A stretch of DNA of 64,000 bases from assembly GCA_025642065.1 (NCBI GenBank), contig JAODUP010000035.1:142501-206500 (forward strand). The letters run 5' to 3'. Below are positions 13,336 to 25,757 of the stretch, piece after piece; position 1 is the first letter of the stretch, and every line of letters begins with the position of its first letter. The notes beneath the pieces were generated by a model. That model was not told the DNA's origin and ran no database searches. It was given only the letters and a program-made list of their open reading frames with translations. The translations under genes were made by a program, and so were the position numbers. This stretch comes from Paralvinella palmiformis. Lineage: Eukaryota; Annelida; Polychaeta; Terebellida; Alvinellidae.

Positions 13336-14843
13336 CGTTCCTAGCATGGGATAATATATTTATTCATATATGATTTCAGTCCATGAAAGAGGTCATCTCG
13401 GTTTGAGCCCGTACCAGTGCAACATGTGTAATTACTCAAGCACGGACAAGAGTACGCTGATACGTCATCTGCGTACGCATAATGGTGAACGTCCATTCCA
13501 GTGTCGCATCTGTAATTTTGCATTCACCACAAAGGCAAACTGTGAGAGACATGTGAGGTACGTAGTGATGGCATCTTCTCTGTATTTATGTAGTTATCAT
13601 TTTGTGGGGTTAAAACAAGAAACGTGCTGGTATCGTGGCTCATAGCACACTGCATCAGAGACTTCTGTGGGATGTGACACTATGGGCCTCAGCTTGATTG
13701 TATTACCTGCCAGGGAATTAGTCCTTCAGCCACATGTCTGAAGTGCTGAGACCAAACAAAACAATTCATAGTCGTGAAGATGATCTCTCAAAGTATTTAC
13801 AGTGTCATCATTTATGAATGCCTAATCTTTGTAATAAATGTATACTTCATGTGATCTAATGCCTTGTTTTCCATATTACAGGAAACGCCATTCAAAGGAA
13901 GCCAAAGATGAGATTGAGGCCTCCGTCACTTGCAGTCAGTTTATTACCGATAACACACAACACAAGGATGCCTTTGCCTCACCCGATACTGTCTGTAAGT
14001 TCTGCGGTGAGGACTTCAGATATTTCCGTGCACTGAAGCACCACCTCCGCTGCCACAGCAGCTGCCGCTACAAGCCATTCATGTGTAAGCTCTGCTCTAT
14101 GGGCTTCTCCATCAAGGCAAACTGCATGCGCCACATACAGAAGCACCACGTCAGCATCGAACACAACCAGATTGAGCAGCACATACAGGTGAATGACTCA
14201 GTGGGCATCTTCCAAACTGCTGAAGATGAAAGAATGATGGACTGTGAGCAAGGCATCCTTTCCTCGACACCAATCAGCAGACCCATGTGGAACAGAAATC
14301 AACCACTGGAGTCTCCAATATCCACTTTCGATGTCGTTGATCCAATACACAAACGCCAGTATCCCACTTATATCACATCGCCTCCTGTTCCAGTTCTGAC
14401 CAAGGTCAAGGTCGAGTGTGGTGATTCAGGTTTTGACCAGCCCCTGGACTTCAGCATGAAAGCCACAAAACAGGAAAAGATCACAAGTCCGAGCCTTGAT
14501 CCAAAGCTAGCCACTGATGAGGTGCCAATTGATCTGTCAGTACGAAAAAGTGACTGCAAATATCCTGCCGCCTCATATCCCGCTGGTGATGCCAAACGCA
14601 CCTCGCACCTCTTGCATTCCACTGCCTGCTTACCCTATTTAGATGTAAGTAACCCCGCATACAGACATACCAAGCTTCCACTAGCTCCCAAAAACCTCGC
14701 ACCTCCTCAATCTTCTATGTCCAATTTGATAAACCGCTTCAACTATTACAACATTAGACTTACGCAGCAACTAAATCATGTATATTTCAATCAGGAATGA
14801 AAGCGATAAATACGCTCTTGACTAAAAGGTGCACTCTTCGTGT

Positions 14844-14879
<36 letters not shown>

Positions 14880-17800
14880 TCATGCCTAAACGTATGTTTT
14901 AGTATTGATTCTTTTCTGTCATTGATATTAATGTTTGCTGTACTTGCCCACTTATTGTGTATATAAATGTAAACATGCTTAAATAAACAAACTTTGAACT
15001 TTACTCACATAAAGTAACAAGGTTCGTCTTGGTGCAGTTTCGCCGTGATTAGTAAATTGTCAGCATGCATGCACACACACACACACAGTTACACGGGTGT
15101 ACACTGATGCGCACACACATACAGCAGCATGTGAAGAATTAAGACCAAACAGCAAAGAAATACACACATGCACAGACATACACACACACACAAGATGTAT
15201 GAATATACAAACAGATTATACAAATGTGATGTATGAATATAAGAACATACTGTTCGCTTCGGTCTGACTTCAATCTGTTTTGATCATTCCAGGATTCTCC
15301 TAGCAAGGTTGATTTTACATATAGTCCAGAAAATACAAAAGTTAGTGTGCCATCAGGATCACCATTCAGTGAACTGGATGCTAAAAAATCTGATGACTTC
15401 CACAGACAGTTCCAGCACACAAAGGAAACGACTTCTGCTGCTAACAGTGCCTACAATTCTGACTCAGAACTTGCCTCCATCACAAAGATCCTCGACACAA
15501 CAGATGCTGCAAGGTTCAAGAACTTTTTCAAAGATAATGCTGATATGAGCCCTGTAAATAGGCCTGACTGTACAATTCAGAAGGCACAGTACATATCAGT
15601 TTTATCCAATGGAAATGAAAACACACAGCTTGATGTGCACCTGAACACATCAGATCAGGTATGCAGATACATGTCTACAATAACAACAATAGTTCATATA
15701 CATAAGACAACTTTGAAGTGAAATTTGTGAAATTAAGGCCAGAGCTTAATGACGTTTAATATTAAAGGTGTGAAATTTTAGGAAAATATTATGGATGAAT
15801 CTCATCGTGTTATATCTGTATGTAATAATTCTTAATAAGTTATCTAGAATTTCTTAATATTTCAGAATTAGCGTGCATAGTTAGTTTGCAGATTTTCACC
15901 TGAAATTAGCAATTTAGGCACAAAACATAAAATAAGGTTTGAAATAACATGAAATAACCTTTTTTATATCAACCATGTGTTCATCATGAATTTCCACTCT
16001 AGATAATTATATTGGAGCTTCACGTTCTTTTTAGAATTGCCACAGTCCAAGGTCAGAGATATCAGATGACATGGCTTCGATTATGCTGCACGCTGATCAT
16101 ATGACCATGCAGTATGTTGAAGATGGAGACTGGGAACAGAGAAAAAAGAAACGCAATTCTTATTCTGAGCTGCCGCATAAACTTCAGTGTCCATTCTGTC
16201 CCAGGGCCTTTCCCTGGATCAGCTCCCTGAACAGACACATCCTTACACATACTGGTATGTTTTAAGGTTTATCGTTCGAAAAGTAATCCCAATTTAGGAA
16301 ATTGGGTTGAACCTGTTTAACATAGGTCTGTAGCATTGAATCTCTAATAGTAATGCCAAAAAATTGCAGTAAGTCAATTCTTGTCATATTCAGATTTGGC
16401 AACAGATCAATTAATGAGTCTCCATCGTCTGATTCTAGAGAAACCAATGCTCATTTTAATGACTTTGTGCTGCAAACGTTAAAGCATAAAAGCTCTGTCT
16501 TGAAAAGAATATAAAGCTATAATAGAATTTCCCACTTCCTTTTGAAAATTCTTGTTCACTCTATGGCCTCGTGGGTAAGAGTGTGTGACTTTCTTAGTCA
16601 TGGTCATGCTGGGCGGGAGGTCAGAGGTTCGAATCTCAGCCGTGGCGCTATAATAAGAGGAATTTTTCATCCAACCAGGCTAGGGTTACTCCCCCCGAAT
16701 ATGCCAGCTGTTGTAAATTTATTTAGAATTAGTCCCCCTGGTGAAGCAGTAAATTACAGACCACGTGCGTCTCCCTCATCTGATGTAGCTAAGCCATGTA
16801 AAATAACTGCCATTTCAGCCATTATTATAATTTTTTATTATTATTACTCTTTAAACATTGATCGTCCCTTTTTGGCCACGCACGCATGCACAGATAGTGC
16901 CAAAGCACAGAAATACTTCCCGCGAACAACTGACCCATTTATCCTATTTATGAAAAACATTTCAGGTCAGAAGCCCTTCAAGTGTCCTCAGTGCCCAGTC
17001 ACATTTTCCACAAAGTCCAACAGGGAACGTCACATGGTTCGTAAACATGGCCTAGACATTCATGACCCAGCTACACGTCAGATGATGGACCGACCTTTCA
17101 AGTGCCATCTCTGTGTATTTAGCAGCTTTTCAACAGCAGGTAACCAATTATAAATAGCTCACTTGCCCATCGCAGCCAGTATATTGTCCCATTTCTGGAA
17201 ATTGGAAAAGGTGTGAAACAAAACATTTAACTGGAATGGAAAAACCCAAAATGGAAGCAGTGCATCTAGTTGAAAAAAGCAAGCATTAATTGAATTAATC
17301 GATTAATACTGATGTAATAACAGACGTGAATATTGTTGCCCGGGTATGTGATTAGTCAACTAAAATAAAGTCTGCAATCAAAACAAAGCCAAATAATTTA
17401 GTCTCCTGTTGGATGCTCCTTTTGGGACATTAACTTGTCAAAGTATGGACTTAATTAATAATAACCAGTTTGACTAATTTTAAATCCATCTCTTTGGGTT
17501 ATACTCAGGAAAAATAAACAATGGTGGCTTGTCATAATAATATGATAATTGCCTGTTGCTTTTATCAAACTACCAGATACATAGTAAATATACAACAGAA
17601 ACAATTGTCTTAAAATAATTTTCCATTATGAAAATGTTGTTGGATTAAACTTTCTGTTTAAAAACGTTTTTTTATCATTAACTCTAGTGTAAACTTTTGA
17701 CATTTAAACCCAGCAGTATGATGGATCGGTTATGGAATGATTTCTTATTTTGGCAGGTAACTTGATGAAACACTATAAAGATCGCCATCCCGATCACGAA

Positions 17801-20800
17801 ATGCCACAGCAGTTGGCATCCAGCCTCATGGCACGATATGCCATCAGCGGGACAGAAAATATCACAGACATGACAGACAGTCTGAGCACTGCTAGTGATG
17901 CATCAAATAAATCAGCAATGCCGTTAAATATGTCAATGATCCAGGTTTGAATATTTTTGTCATTATTTATGCAGATTTATATATCTTTGTCTAACTTTTA
18001 CCATTAATCTTTTAACCCAGGATTTCATTTAAATTCTGACCTAACTTATAATGTGACATATTTAGGTTTTTCATTTCCTTTGGATTAATTCCAAATGGAC
18101 TATTGAATGTGGTATTTAGTACAGTGAAGACCATATGCAGAATATATCAATTATTTTACAGTCATCAGTTTCGACTTATTCAATTCTCAGTCCATTAGAA
18201 CCTAAATATAACAATCTTTTTTATATTCAATTTTATTTTATTAATTATTTTCAAAAAATACTATGTTTATCCATTAATACACTAAGCCGGTCACAGATGT
18301 TCCCGAATCACCATCATTCAATTTTTAAAGGTTGTTTTCTGTAAGAAATGGTTCATTATTCTGAATCTTGCCTTTGTAAAATACAGATTATCTGCAAAAG
18401 AGATATTCAGATCACAATTAATTTATTGTGCGCCTGAATCTTTGAGCTGTATAACAATAACTTGTTTTTTGTTTTCAGTTTGAAGATGAGGAGATGCTTC
18501 AAGATGGACAATCCCAAAAACTGATGGATCTCACAACAAACCTGAAGAATACCAATGAATTCGCATCCATGTCACCCTCCATATCAGATCCACCCACCCC
18601 AACGACTGCACCAACACATAACAGTTCGCTAACACCACCACCAATTCCCACTGCTGAAAACAATATCAATCGTCACATCAATCCAGAGAGGGACAATTAC
18701 AATGTTGACAAGATAACAGAATGCTGGAAGTGTGGCATCGGTTTTGAATCCAGAAAGAACCTGCTCCGTCATCTGAAAGAACACAGCATTGATTTGCCAT
18801 TCAAGTGCTATTTGTGTGATGCATCATTCAACAATCGTCTTGAGAGTCTCGAGCACAAAGTATCCAGACACACCACTGACTGGGACATGATCAGTGAAAA
18901 GAATAAGATCGAGAATATTGATGAATTTGCCATAGCCCAAGAGGCCCTCGTTCAGGAGACGCTGGCTGGCAAGATCTTGAAAGATGCCGATGATTGTGAT
19001 GACAGCAGAATTGACACCGATTATGCCCAGAGAAAGGTCTATTGCTCACTGTGCATCAAGCGATTCTGGTCACTTCAGGATCTGCGTAGGCACATGAGAT
19101 CACACACAGGTGATTAATAGAATCATAAGTCTAACATCAGTACTAGCCTGATATTTGATTGATATAGTAATCTTGTTATTAATTTCTTGAATGAAGTGCA
19201 CTATGTAGATTCTTGGCATTATCATTTGAGAACTATGGTCCATGTGTTCTTTGTCAAAAAGCTCTACAGAAAGGACCATTAAAACTACTTGGCATTTTTA
19301 ACTTGTCACCTCATGATATGCTAAATGCTGACTGTTGGTCCCTTTCAGGTGAGCGACCATTTGAATGCGACGTGTGCCAGGCACGTTTTACACTAAAACA
19401 CAGCATGATGAGACACAGGCGTAAACACTGTGATGCAGATATTGTTAATGCTGTAAGCGATGATGAAAACTCAACACACCCAGAAGATAATGGTATGTGT
19501 CAAACATGATAAATGATTATTATGATATGATACGCACAATTATGTGCTATCACATGATGTACAATGTAGATTAGGGGTTGGCAACCTACAGCTCTGGAGT
19601 TTAGAGTACTTGTGGATTTTAGAGTATTTGTAAAGCATCAACATTCTCACATCTCTTTCAACTTTCTTGCACATTGGTTTCAACCATCATTGACCACCCA
19701 ATTATCAAAATAACCAGATGACTAATAACCCCTGTTAAACTGTCCTTTGCTGAGGAGAAGGCAATAGGCTAATGGTCCTTTTCATAGAGATCAGCAATCC
19801 TTACCAAATTGGCCCTCTTTCATAATAACAGTCATCGGGAACAGAGATTTATAGTGTTTTATTCTATCAAAGTCCTCATTGGATCTCATACTGATATATT
19901 ATTCGGTAAAAAACAAATACTATTTTCTGTTTTCTGTCAGACTGATCTAGCATGATTGTCAGATTTGGCATTCTTGGTAGACATTTCAAAACATATGATT
20001 GTGTTCAACATAAAATTACAGGGCAGAGACCATTTAATCAACCAACTGTTTGAACACATGTCTGCACATTTGAGGTGAAGCTTTGTCTATGAGTGGGAGG
20101 CAATTATGCACATTTTCCAACGTTGTGTGCAAGTCAAACTAATGAGGCCACAACATTTGGCTTTTGTTGGGCAGCTGTGAGAACAATTCAAAACTCAATT
20201 TGCAGATCAGCATGCCAACAACCAGGCTTTTGCATTATTTGCAGCTGTATTCACGATAAACATGGACAGTGTTGCCATTCACCTGCAGATGGAACTGATT
20301 GATTTGAAATGCAGCCCTGACTTGAAAACCAAGTTTACTGATAGTTTACCAAGTTTACGATAGTTTTACCAGCAATATGTTCCAGCCGACCAGTTCCCTA
20401 CACTAATGAGTCATGCTCGGATGATAATTGCACTATTCGGAAGCATGTACCTATGTGAACAACTGTTCACCAAATTGATTTTTGCAAAGAGCAAGACACG
20501 TAGTAAACTCACTGATGCACATTTGGAGGGTACTCTGAGGCTTCAGACAACACATCTACAGCCAGATATTCAGGGGTTGATGAAGCAAGCCCAGCACATA
20601 CCAGATCGTGCACTGCATTGAGTATTAAACATTACATATTATTAATTCATTCATGTTTTATATTTTTATTGTGTTAATAGTATTTAATCATTAACATTCA
20701 TGATGTTAATGTATGTCAGGAGTATAGGTCATGGTAGACACACAATGTATTGTGCAGCTTCTTGCACTTGAAAATACATGTTGCCCACTGGCTTAATCCA

Positions 20801-22199
20801 AATTACACTCTTCTACTTATACAGTTCGAAAACAGTTTCATATGTTGGTGACATTTGGTCTCAGATGCACTGAAATCCCTTCATTTTTAAAGGCTGTTTT
20901 AAATTTTGTCCTCCCCTCAAAAAGGTTGCCAACTCCTGATGTAGATGACAAATAACAGTGTGAAGTATAAATTCAGACTTGCTGCTCACTAAACCTCACT
21001 ATGTTGAATGTGATTTATTTTCATGTTATGTTTTCTTTTGTGTTGTTGCTATACTTAACTATATCTTATTTGGGCTTAAAAAGAGAAGCACCAATCTTTA
21101 GCATGATAGATTTCAATATTTATTAACTTCTTGTTTTCTCCCTCCTGGTTGAAATTCAGTTTGAAAGTGTTTTGGAAGCATTTTGTGTGCTCATTTGTTA
21201 ACTCAGTAAGAAAAGAGATCAATAAATTTGTATGATGTGGAGGTCAAGCAGCTTATTATAATTTTAATGCGATTGAACTGTGCGGGCGCCTCAGTGGTCC
21301 AGCGGTAGCGCGTTGGACCACAGATCACTACCACCCTTGTTTTGAATCTCGGCGTGGGCACATCTGAAGGGTGTTTCATCTTTGACTTCGCTTCATTACC
21401 TTTGGAGGTCGCTTGGCCCGTTTAGCCTACCGTGTGCACAAAAGTGGCCGTAAAACATAAATCATCATCATCGTGATGGTATTGTGCAGGCTACGGATGC
21501 CAGAATGCTGTTTTAGAACATCGTTGACCAAATGTTCCTTTTTTGGTGAAGCTTTAAACTTAACATTAGCTTAAACAATGTTTATTGAGTCCCAAACATG
21601 CTATCCATATATAAATGGGTTTGAAAAAAACATTTCTCTGGTGATTTCTCTTTAGATACAACCATCGTTTCTGGATTGATGTTTCCGGGTTTTATCCGAG
21701 ACATGATAGTGGGAAATATTTACATTAAGTTATATGCTAGGTATAGTTGGGTAGATATGAAGCCCAAATAACTCTGATCAAAGAGGAAGTAGTCAGTGGA
21801 TCGGGTTCATGGGTACTTGATCCAGTTACCCAATTCCGATCAGTGCCCTAACCAACAATATTTATCATTCTGGTACAAATGTCCGAATTTGCATCATGTA
21901 CAATGCAGCAGTAGACTGGTTGTATATGTTCTACTGCCATGAGGATGAATATGTTCTAATATAACTTGTTTTCGCTTACAGGTGACATGCCTACTTTGAC
22001 TAAGATGAATTCTGCCAGAACACGTGGACCAACTGGCAGTAACCAGAATGAGGAGGGGGAGGAGACTAACCCCGAAGCGGGTGGTGACCTTCTTCATAAT
22101 CTTCTTGGTGTAGAGACATCGGCCATCGACCAAATCCTGAACTCTGCTGATGATGCTGCCACCCTCCTGGGAGTTAAGAGGACAGTGACGACGGACTGA
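9098..22199 (+). CDS. RREB1: RREB1 / hindsight-like C2H2 zinc-finger transcription factor, 14 coding exons
   Basis: DNA-binding nuclear repressor/activator acting downstream of Ras-MAPK (family knowledge). Coding exons: 9098-9152, 9878-9930, 10837-11235, 11428-11982, 12103-13243, 13380-13557, 13882-14644, 15293-15658, 16035-16254, 16966-17139, 17757-17944, 18479-19109, 19349-19492, 21982-22199. All junctions are GT-AG with matching phase. They give 1694 residues, close to the human protein. About 19 C2H2 fingers start near residues 185, 215, 243, 366, 394, 475, 503, 720, 748, 776, 832, 862, 1222, 1250, 1290, 1446, 1474, 1553 and 1581. The strings [31 protein letters not shown] and [19 protein letters not shown] are near-identical to RREB1. 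PLDFS (about 981) and PIDLS (about 1009) fit CtBP-binding motifs. The finger near 1290 has 13 rather than 12 residues between its second Cys and first His. The start is the first Met of its exon, but the frame stays open upstream, so the N terminus is provisional. The exon 3 donor (GTGTGT) is the weakest junction. Confidence 0.95.
9776..9796 (+). repeat. (AATC)n microsatellite in RREB1 intron 1
   Basis: Short perfect AATC/CAAT tetranucleotide run upstream of coding exon 2. Confidence 0.8.
10020..10195 (+). mobile_element. tRNA-derived SINE, family C, in RREB1 intron 2
   Basis: The tRNA-like head has box A TGGTGCAGTGG and box B GGTTCAAATCT at 36-46 bp spacing, followed by an unrelated body ending near 10195. 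The 60-codon open frame over it is not a gene. Confidence 0.6.
13298..13334 (+). repeat. (GT)n microsatellite in RREB1 intron 5
   Basis: GT run lying between coding exons 5 and 6. It extends the exon 5 frame artificially past the real donor at 13243. Confidence 0.9.
14645..15292 (+). other. RREB1 intron 7
   Basis: It starts at a consensus GTAAGT and ends in a pyrimidine-AG. It carries a (GT)n array near 14840-14878 and CA runs near 15068-15192. The frame of exon 7 runs 52 codons into it before a stop, but the GTAAGT donor and the phase-0 junction to the conserved exon 8 argue that this is intron. Confidence 0.7.
16560..16800 (+). mobile_element. tRNA-derived SINE, family D, in RREB1 intron 9
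   Basis: The head TGGCCTCGTGGGTAAGAG resembles box A. Box B is AGGTTCGAATCTC near 16624-16636. The body runs to about 16800. The long plus-strand open frame joining it to the conserved exon at 16966 is fortuitous, because that exon has its own TTCAG acceptor. Confidence 0.6.
17140..17756 (+). other. RREB1 intron 10
   Basis: It splits a zinc finger after the Gly codon at residue 1303 (GCA G|GT). Donor GTAACC, acceptor TGGCAG. AT-rich; no repeat or gene seen inside. Confidence 0.75.
17945..18478 (+). other. RREB1 intron 11
   Basis: Phase-0 intron between the conserved exons 11 and 12, with a T-rich acceptor tract ending TTTTCAG. AT-rich; I see nothing else inside. Confidence 0.75.
19572..20938 (+). 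mobile_element. Decayed hAT DNA transposon with intact ends, in RREB1 intron 13
   Basis: Terminal inverted repeats are TAGGGGTTGGCAACCT at 19572-19587 and AGGTTGCCAACTCCTG at 20923-20938. They are flanked by a perfect 8-bp target duplication ATGTAGAT (19564-19571 and 20939-20946), the hAT hallmark. Broken transposase remains lie at about 20060-20625. Successive frames read MELIDLKC, then [20 protein letters not shown] and [20 protein letters not shown], the C-terminal dimerisation region seen in GTF2IRD2/EPM2AIP1-type hAT proteins. Stops and frameshifts rule out an active enzyme. It makes up more than half of the longest intron of the host gene. Confidence 0.9.
21284..21474 (+). mobile_element. 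tRNA-derived SINE, family A, copy 1, in RREB1 intron 13
   Basis: Head GGGCGCCTCAGTGGTCCAGC with box A, a degenerate box B (TTTGAATCTC), a conserved body (GTTTCATCTTTGACTTCGC, GTTTAGCCTACC) and an ATC-repeat tail. Further copies lie at 25643, 32367, 54254, 55905 and 63306. Confidence 0.85.
21760..21850 (-). mobile_element. Possible tRNA-like SINE fragment
   Basis: The minus strand reads TTGGTTAGGGCACTGATCGG, resembling a tRNA D-arm/box A, with a weak B-box (GGTTCATGG on plus). No flanking duplication was recognised. Confidence 0.3.
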
Positions 22200-23810
22200 G
22201 GGGCTTCCAGAATGAGAACAGCCTCGCCTTTGGCCATCATCTTGAGAAGTCTGGTCCACAAACTGACATGGGAGGCGAAATAACGAACGCTTTGCTAAAC
22301 ATTTTCCATTTCCACCGAGAGATTTAATCCATACTGGATGAACCAGCATCATGATTTGTCATACCATATTTAACGTAACGTGCTGCCAAACCTTTCCAGA
22401 AGTATTATGCAAGCATTGTGAGACTTCTAATCAGTGTGATCTCGTTTTTGGTAATCTGACTACCCAGTCGCATCTCCTGAGAAGCCTTAGTCAGTGCTTT
22501 GCGAGTGATAAGAGTGCCACGATTATTTGTTCCATTATGGTAATGGCACTCGTGCAGTGCACTCTGGCAAAATCACTGCACTAGAAACCTTCAGGACAAT
22601 GTTCAAATTCCTATCTAACCTCTGTTTGTGGGGTGTTTCCATAGTTATTCCATGCTGAGGTATCCCACATCATTGAGCTGATATTCAGTAAAACACCATC
22701 CAACTAAATTTTCCATTTTTAGTTTCCATTTAGAATAGTCTGGTTTTTCTTTTTATAAATAATTTATTTAAGCTGTTTTTAAATCCACATTTGTGTACAA
22801 GGGTAATCCCATGATCAAAGCATTTTGTGATAACTTGTGTGCTGAAGGTGAAACATTGTGTAATTCGTTTCATTACGACTTGAGTTCTGCAAGAATGAAG
22901 TCTACCTTATCTTTGAATGGCTTTAAGTTGTCTGTAGCTGAAATGTCACAATGCCTGTGTTTAATATATTTTATGTTTCTCACTAAGTAATTGTTTTGCT
23001 GTCTTGCGGTGTCATATTTTTTTTTGTATGTGAATGATTTGTACATACTTTCGGTGCACCCGAGTTTTCATTGACAAGAAATTGTATTTATTATAAGTTA
23101 ATTATTGTTTGTTTATTTGTTTAATGTTCTTGTATTATTATTATTATTATTTATTCAGTCTACACAGGTGGGGTTAATTAAAACACATATCATTGTATGA
23201 GTCAAGTTTGTTATTGTTATGAACTCATTAATCGGATACTTGTCAGTATTTAGAAAGACCCATATCAATATTTTATATGCAGCAGCATGTCTTATTCTAA
23301 CATATCAAAGATGTGTGAGTTTGTGTATGAGGCTGATTGGTTATTTTCACTCACTATGTTGTAAGTGTTTTTTATACTGAATCTTGAAATCTTCTATGCA
23401 AATTAAACTTTGTCAATGATGTGTCTGAAGTGGAGAGACAGGTTTTGTTTCCCATTTTGTTATAATAGCAAATGATCAGGTGATTTAGTCAAGTTGAACT
23501 GTTTTATGCATGTGTTTTTCATAGCACACACACACACACAAACAGTTTGTAGAAGCTTATCTTGTAATAATTTGCCTGTGATTAACTTGATCTACCTTTC
23601 CATAGAGGCGTGTGATGTTAATATTACTTAATAAATGTTGGAACTGACGTTGGTATTTTTTGTTTCTCATGAAAATCACCTTCACATTCAAATGTTTGGA
23701 ATGAATGTGACGTGTGTATTGTGATATTACCATTAACTTTTATAAATCAATCTGTTTGAAATAAAACTGTAAGGAAACATTTCACCAAATTTTATAGTTC
23801 ACAGAATAAA
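22200..23810 (+). other. RREB1 3' untranslated region with several AATAAA signals
   Basis: After the TGA at 22197-22199 no frame continues the gene. The stretch is AT-rich, with scattered ATTTA pentamers. AATAAA occurs at 23630-23635, 23760-23765 and 23805-23810, so the transcript end is probably between about 23650 and 23830. The short ORFs inside it (for example 22351-22584 and 22793-22990) have no recognisable content. Confidence 0.6.
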
Positions 23811-24280
23811 AAGACTACAAAGATTTCAATCAGTTTTATTCGTTGATCATCTTGTTGAATTGCTTCGATTAGTATAAGATAATGACGAAAATATAACATT
23901 GATATATTTCATAATCCGAGGAGTTTTTTGGTGATTCACATAAATGGCTGCCGATCAATGTTTATGAAAAATGAAAAAGAAATCCACATATTTAATCGGA
24001 GTCATATCTAAAATTTAAAGACCTTTATTTAAACCATTAGATGCTAAAGAAAAGTGGCACAGCATTACAGAGACTTCCAAGCAGCAATGCTGAAAGTATG
24101 CTCTCTATATCCCGTTAGTCAGCTCCAGGGAATAGAGTCAAAACCAGTACTTGAGGGGTTATTTGTCTAGAGTATAGCTTTAAATGAGTGTCTCAGTAGA
24201 GCGCATAGATACAGCTAGACAGCATACTTTTCAGAGTTACATAAATTCATGAGGCCCTTCTAAGTATGAGCGTATAAAAT

Positions 24281-24319
<39 letters not shown>

Positions 24320-24449
24320 AATAAGTGAGAGTATGAATATTTTTTGTTTAGCTTGGCACTAGCGACGCTTGAGACATATGACCGAGGGGTAATTCTAGAG
24401 AAAAATGCTACAAACATAGATTCAAACCAAAACCAAGATATTTGCAATG

Positions 24450-24489
<40 letters not shown>

Positions 24490-24959
24490 TGTGTGTGTGT
24501 GTTTGTGTTATCGTATATACACAAACACGCATCCATCTGCGGTAAAACATAAATATTATGAAGTAACCTTGACCATCAGTTATCACATTATCTCTTTTTT
24601 TATTTAACTTTCTAATTTCTAATTCTAAAACTTTTATTGTTACTCAACTAGGAGACCACGCAATCCTGTGGATGTTATTCCTCTTTATGCAGATTGCTCG
24701 TTTAATATTATTTCCTGGTTTTGTTTTTAGCTGAACTTCAAAAGGGCACCTGGAAAGGTTTCTTCCTACACACTGTTCATCATGTGTTATTATTAAAGAG
24801 ACAGACACTCAGTATAATGGATAAAGGCTTTGCTTATCTATAGAATTCACTCAACTGGTGTTGATAAAAGATCATTCCTTCACACACACACACATACCAA
24901 CCGATGTCACCTCAGGTGTTTCTTCGCCAATCAAGCCGCCCATGACTACTGGTGCTTCT
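23811..24959. other. Intergenic AT-rich sequence with two AT arrays
   Basis: (AT)n arrays lie at about 24283-24317 and 24454-24485, the second followed by GT. I see no coding exon. The minus-strand open frame at 24247-24447 is created by the AT array. Confidence 0.5.
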
Positions 24960-25642
24960 TCTGTAAGTAAGTAAGTAAGTAAGTGAGTACTTTATTCCTC
25001 CATATACTTAACATAATTGACATATATATTACAACATTTTTTGCCATGGTACAATATACAGAGAGGTAACACCGATAACCTTATGGGTTGAGAACCCATG
25101 GCAATAATATACATTATTTGACATTCAAGACGAGGTGTACACTGATATTGGGGTTAGGTGTTCCAGAAACCCGTCTCCATCTGCCGTCTCTTAGCAGGTG
25201 CCAGTTTTCTGTATCGATTGATCAGGCAGAATAAATGGCGTCCAAATCGTACAGGGTTACTTCAACATACTGCAGAAGGAAGAAGAGGAGTGGACGATTA
25301 AGTCCCGGCGAGTATAAGTTTATTAGATGTAAGGTAAGCGAAAAGAAGAATGATCCTTCTACGTCCTTCGTGGCAGCATCCAGGCGACTGTCACCAATGA
25401 TAAACAGCTTGAAATGATAACGAAACCAGGACGTCTAAACTGGATGTCAAGGCGCATTGTTCAGTTTTGGCACTGGATACAACTGAGACGTTTGGACGAG
25501 TGGCAACTTCCACGGGTAATGAGATTCGAGATTCCCCATTCTGGGGGTGTAAAGTGCAGCGCGAGTTCAACTGGATTACGGCCGTGTCGTAGAAAGCTTG
25601 AACCGCGGGATCCCCGTTAGTGCCATCGTCAAGGTTGATTGG
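24960..25642. other. Unassigned interspersed sequence with an AAGT tail
   Basis: An AAGT run at about 24965-24987 is followed by AGTACTTTATTCCTCC. This resembles the tail and 3' end of a minus-strand retroelement like the one at 27818. Sequence around 25235-25420 has a coding-like look on both strands but is broken by stops on minus, and I cannot name it. Confidence 0.3.
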
Positions 25643-25757
25643 TGTTTACGGCCACTTTTGTACACATGGTAAGCTAAATGGGCCGAGCGACCTTGAAAAG
25701 GTAATGAAGCGAAGTCACAGATGAAACACCCTTCATATATACGCACGCCGAGAAGCG
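25643..25757 (-). mobile_element. SINE family A, copy 2, truncated
   Basis: Reverse complement of the family A body (TTACGGCCACTTTTGTACAC through the GAAACACCCTTCA block). It is cut off around the box B end, so the tRNA-like head is missing. Confidence 0.75.

Noticed and set aside
16542..16965. N-terminal extension of an RREB1 exon
   Set aside because: The open frame crosses a SINE; the conserved exon has its own TTCAG acceptor at 16966 with the correct phase.
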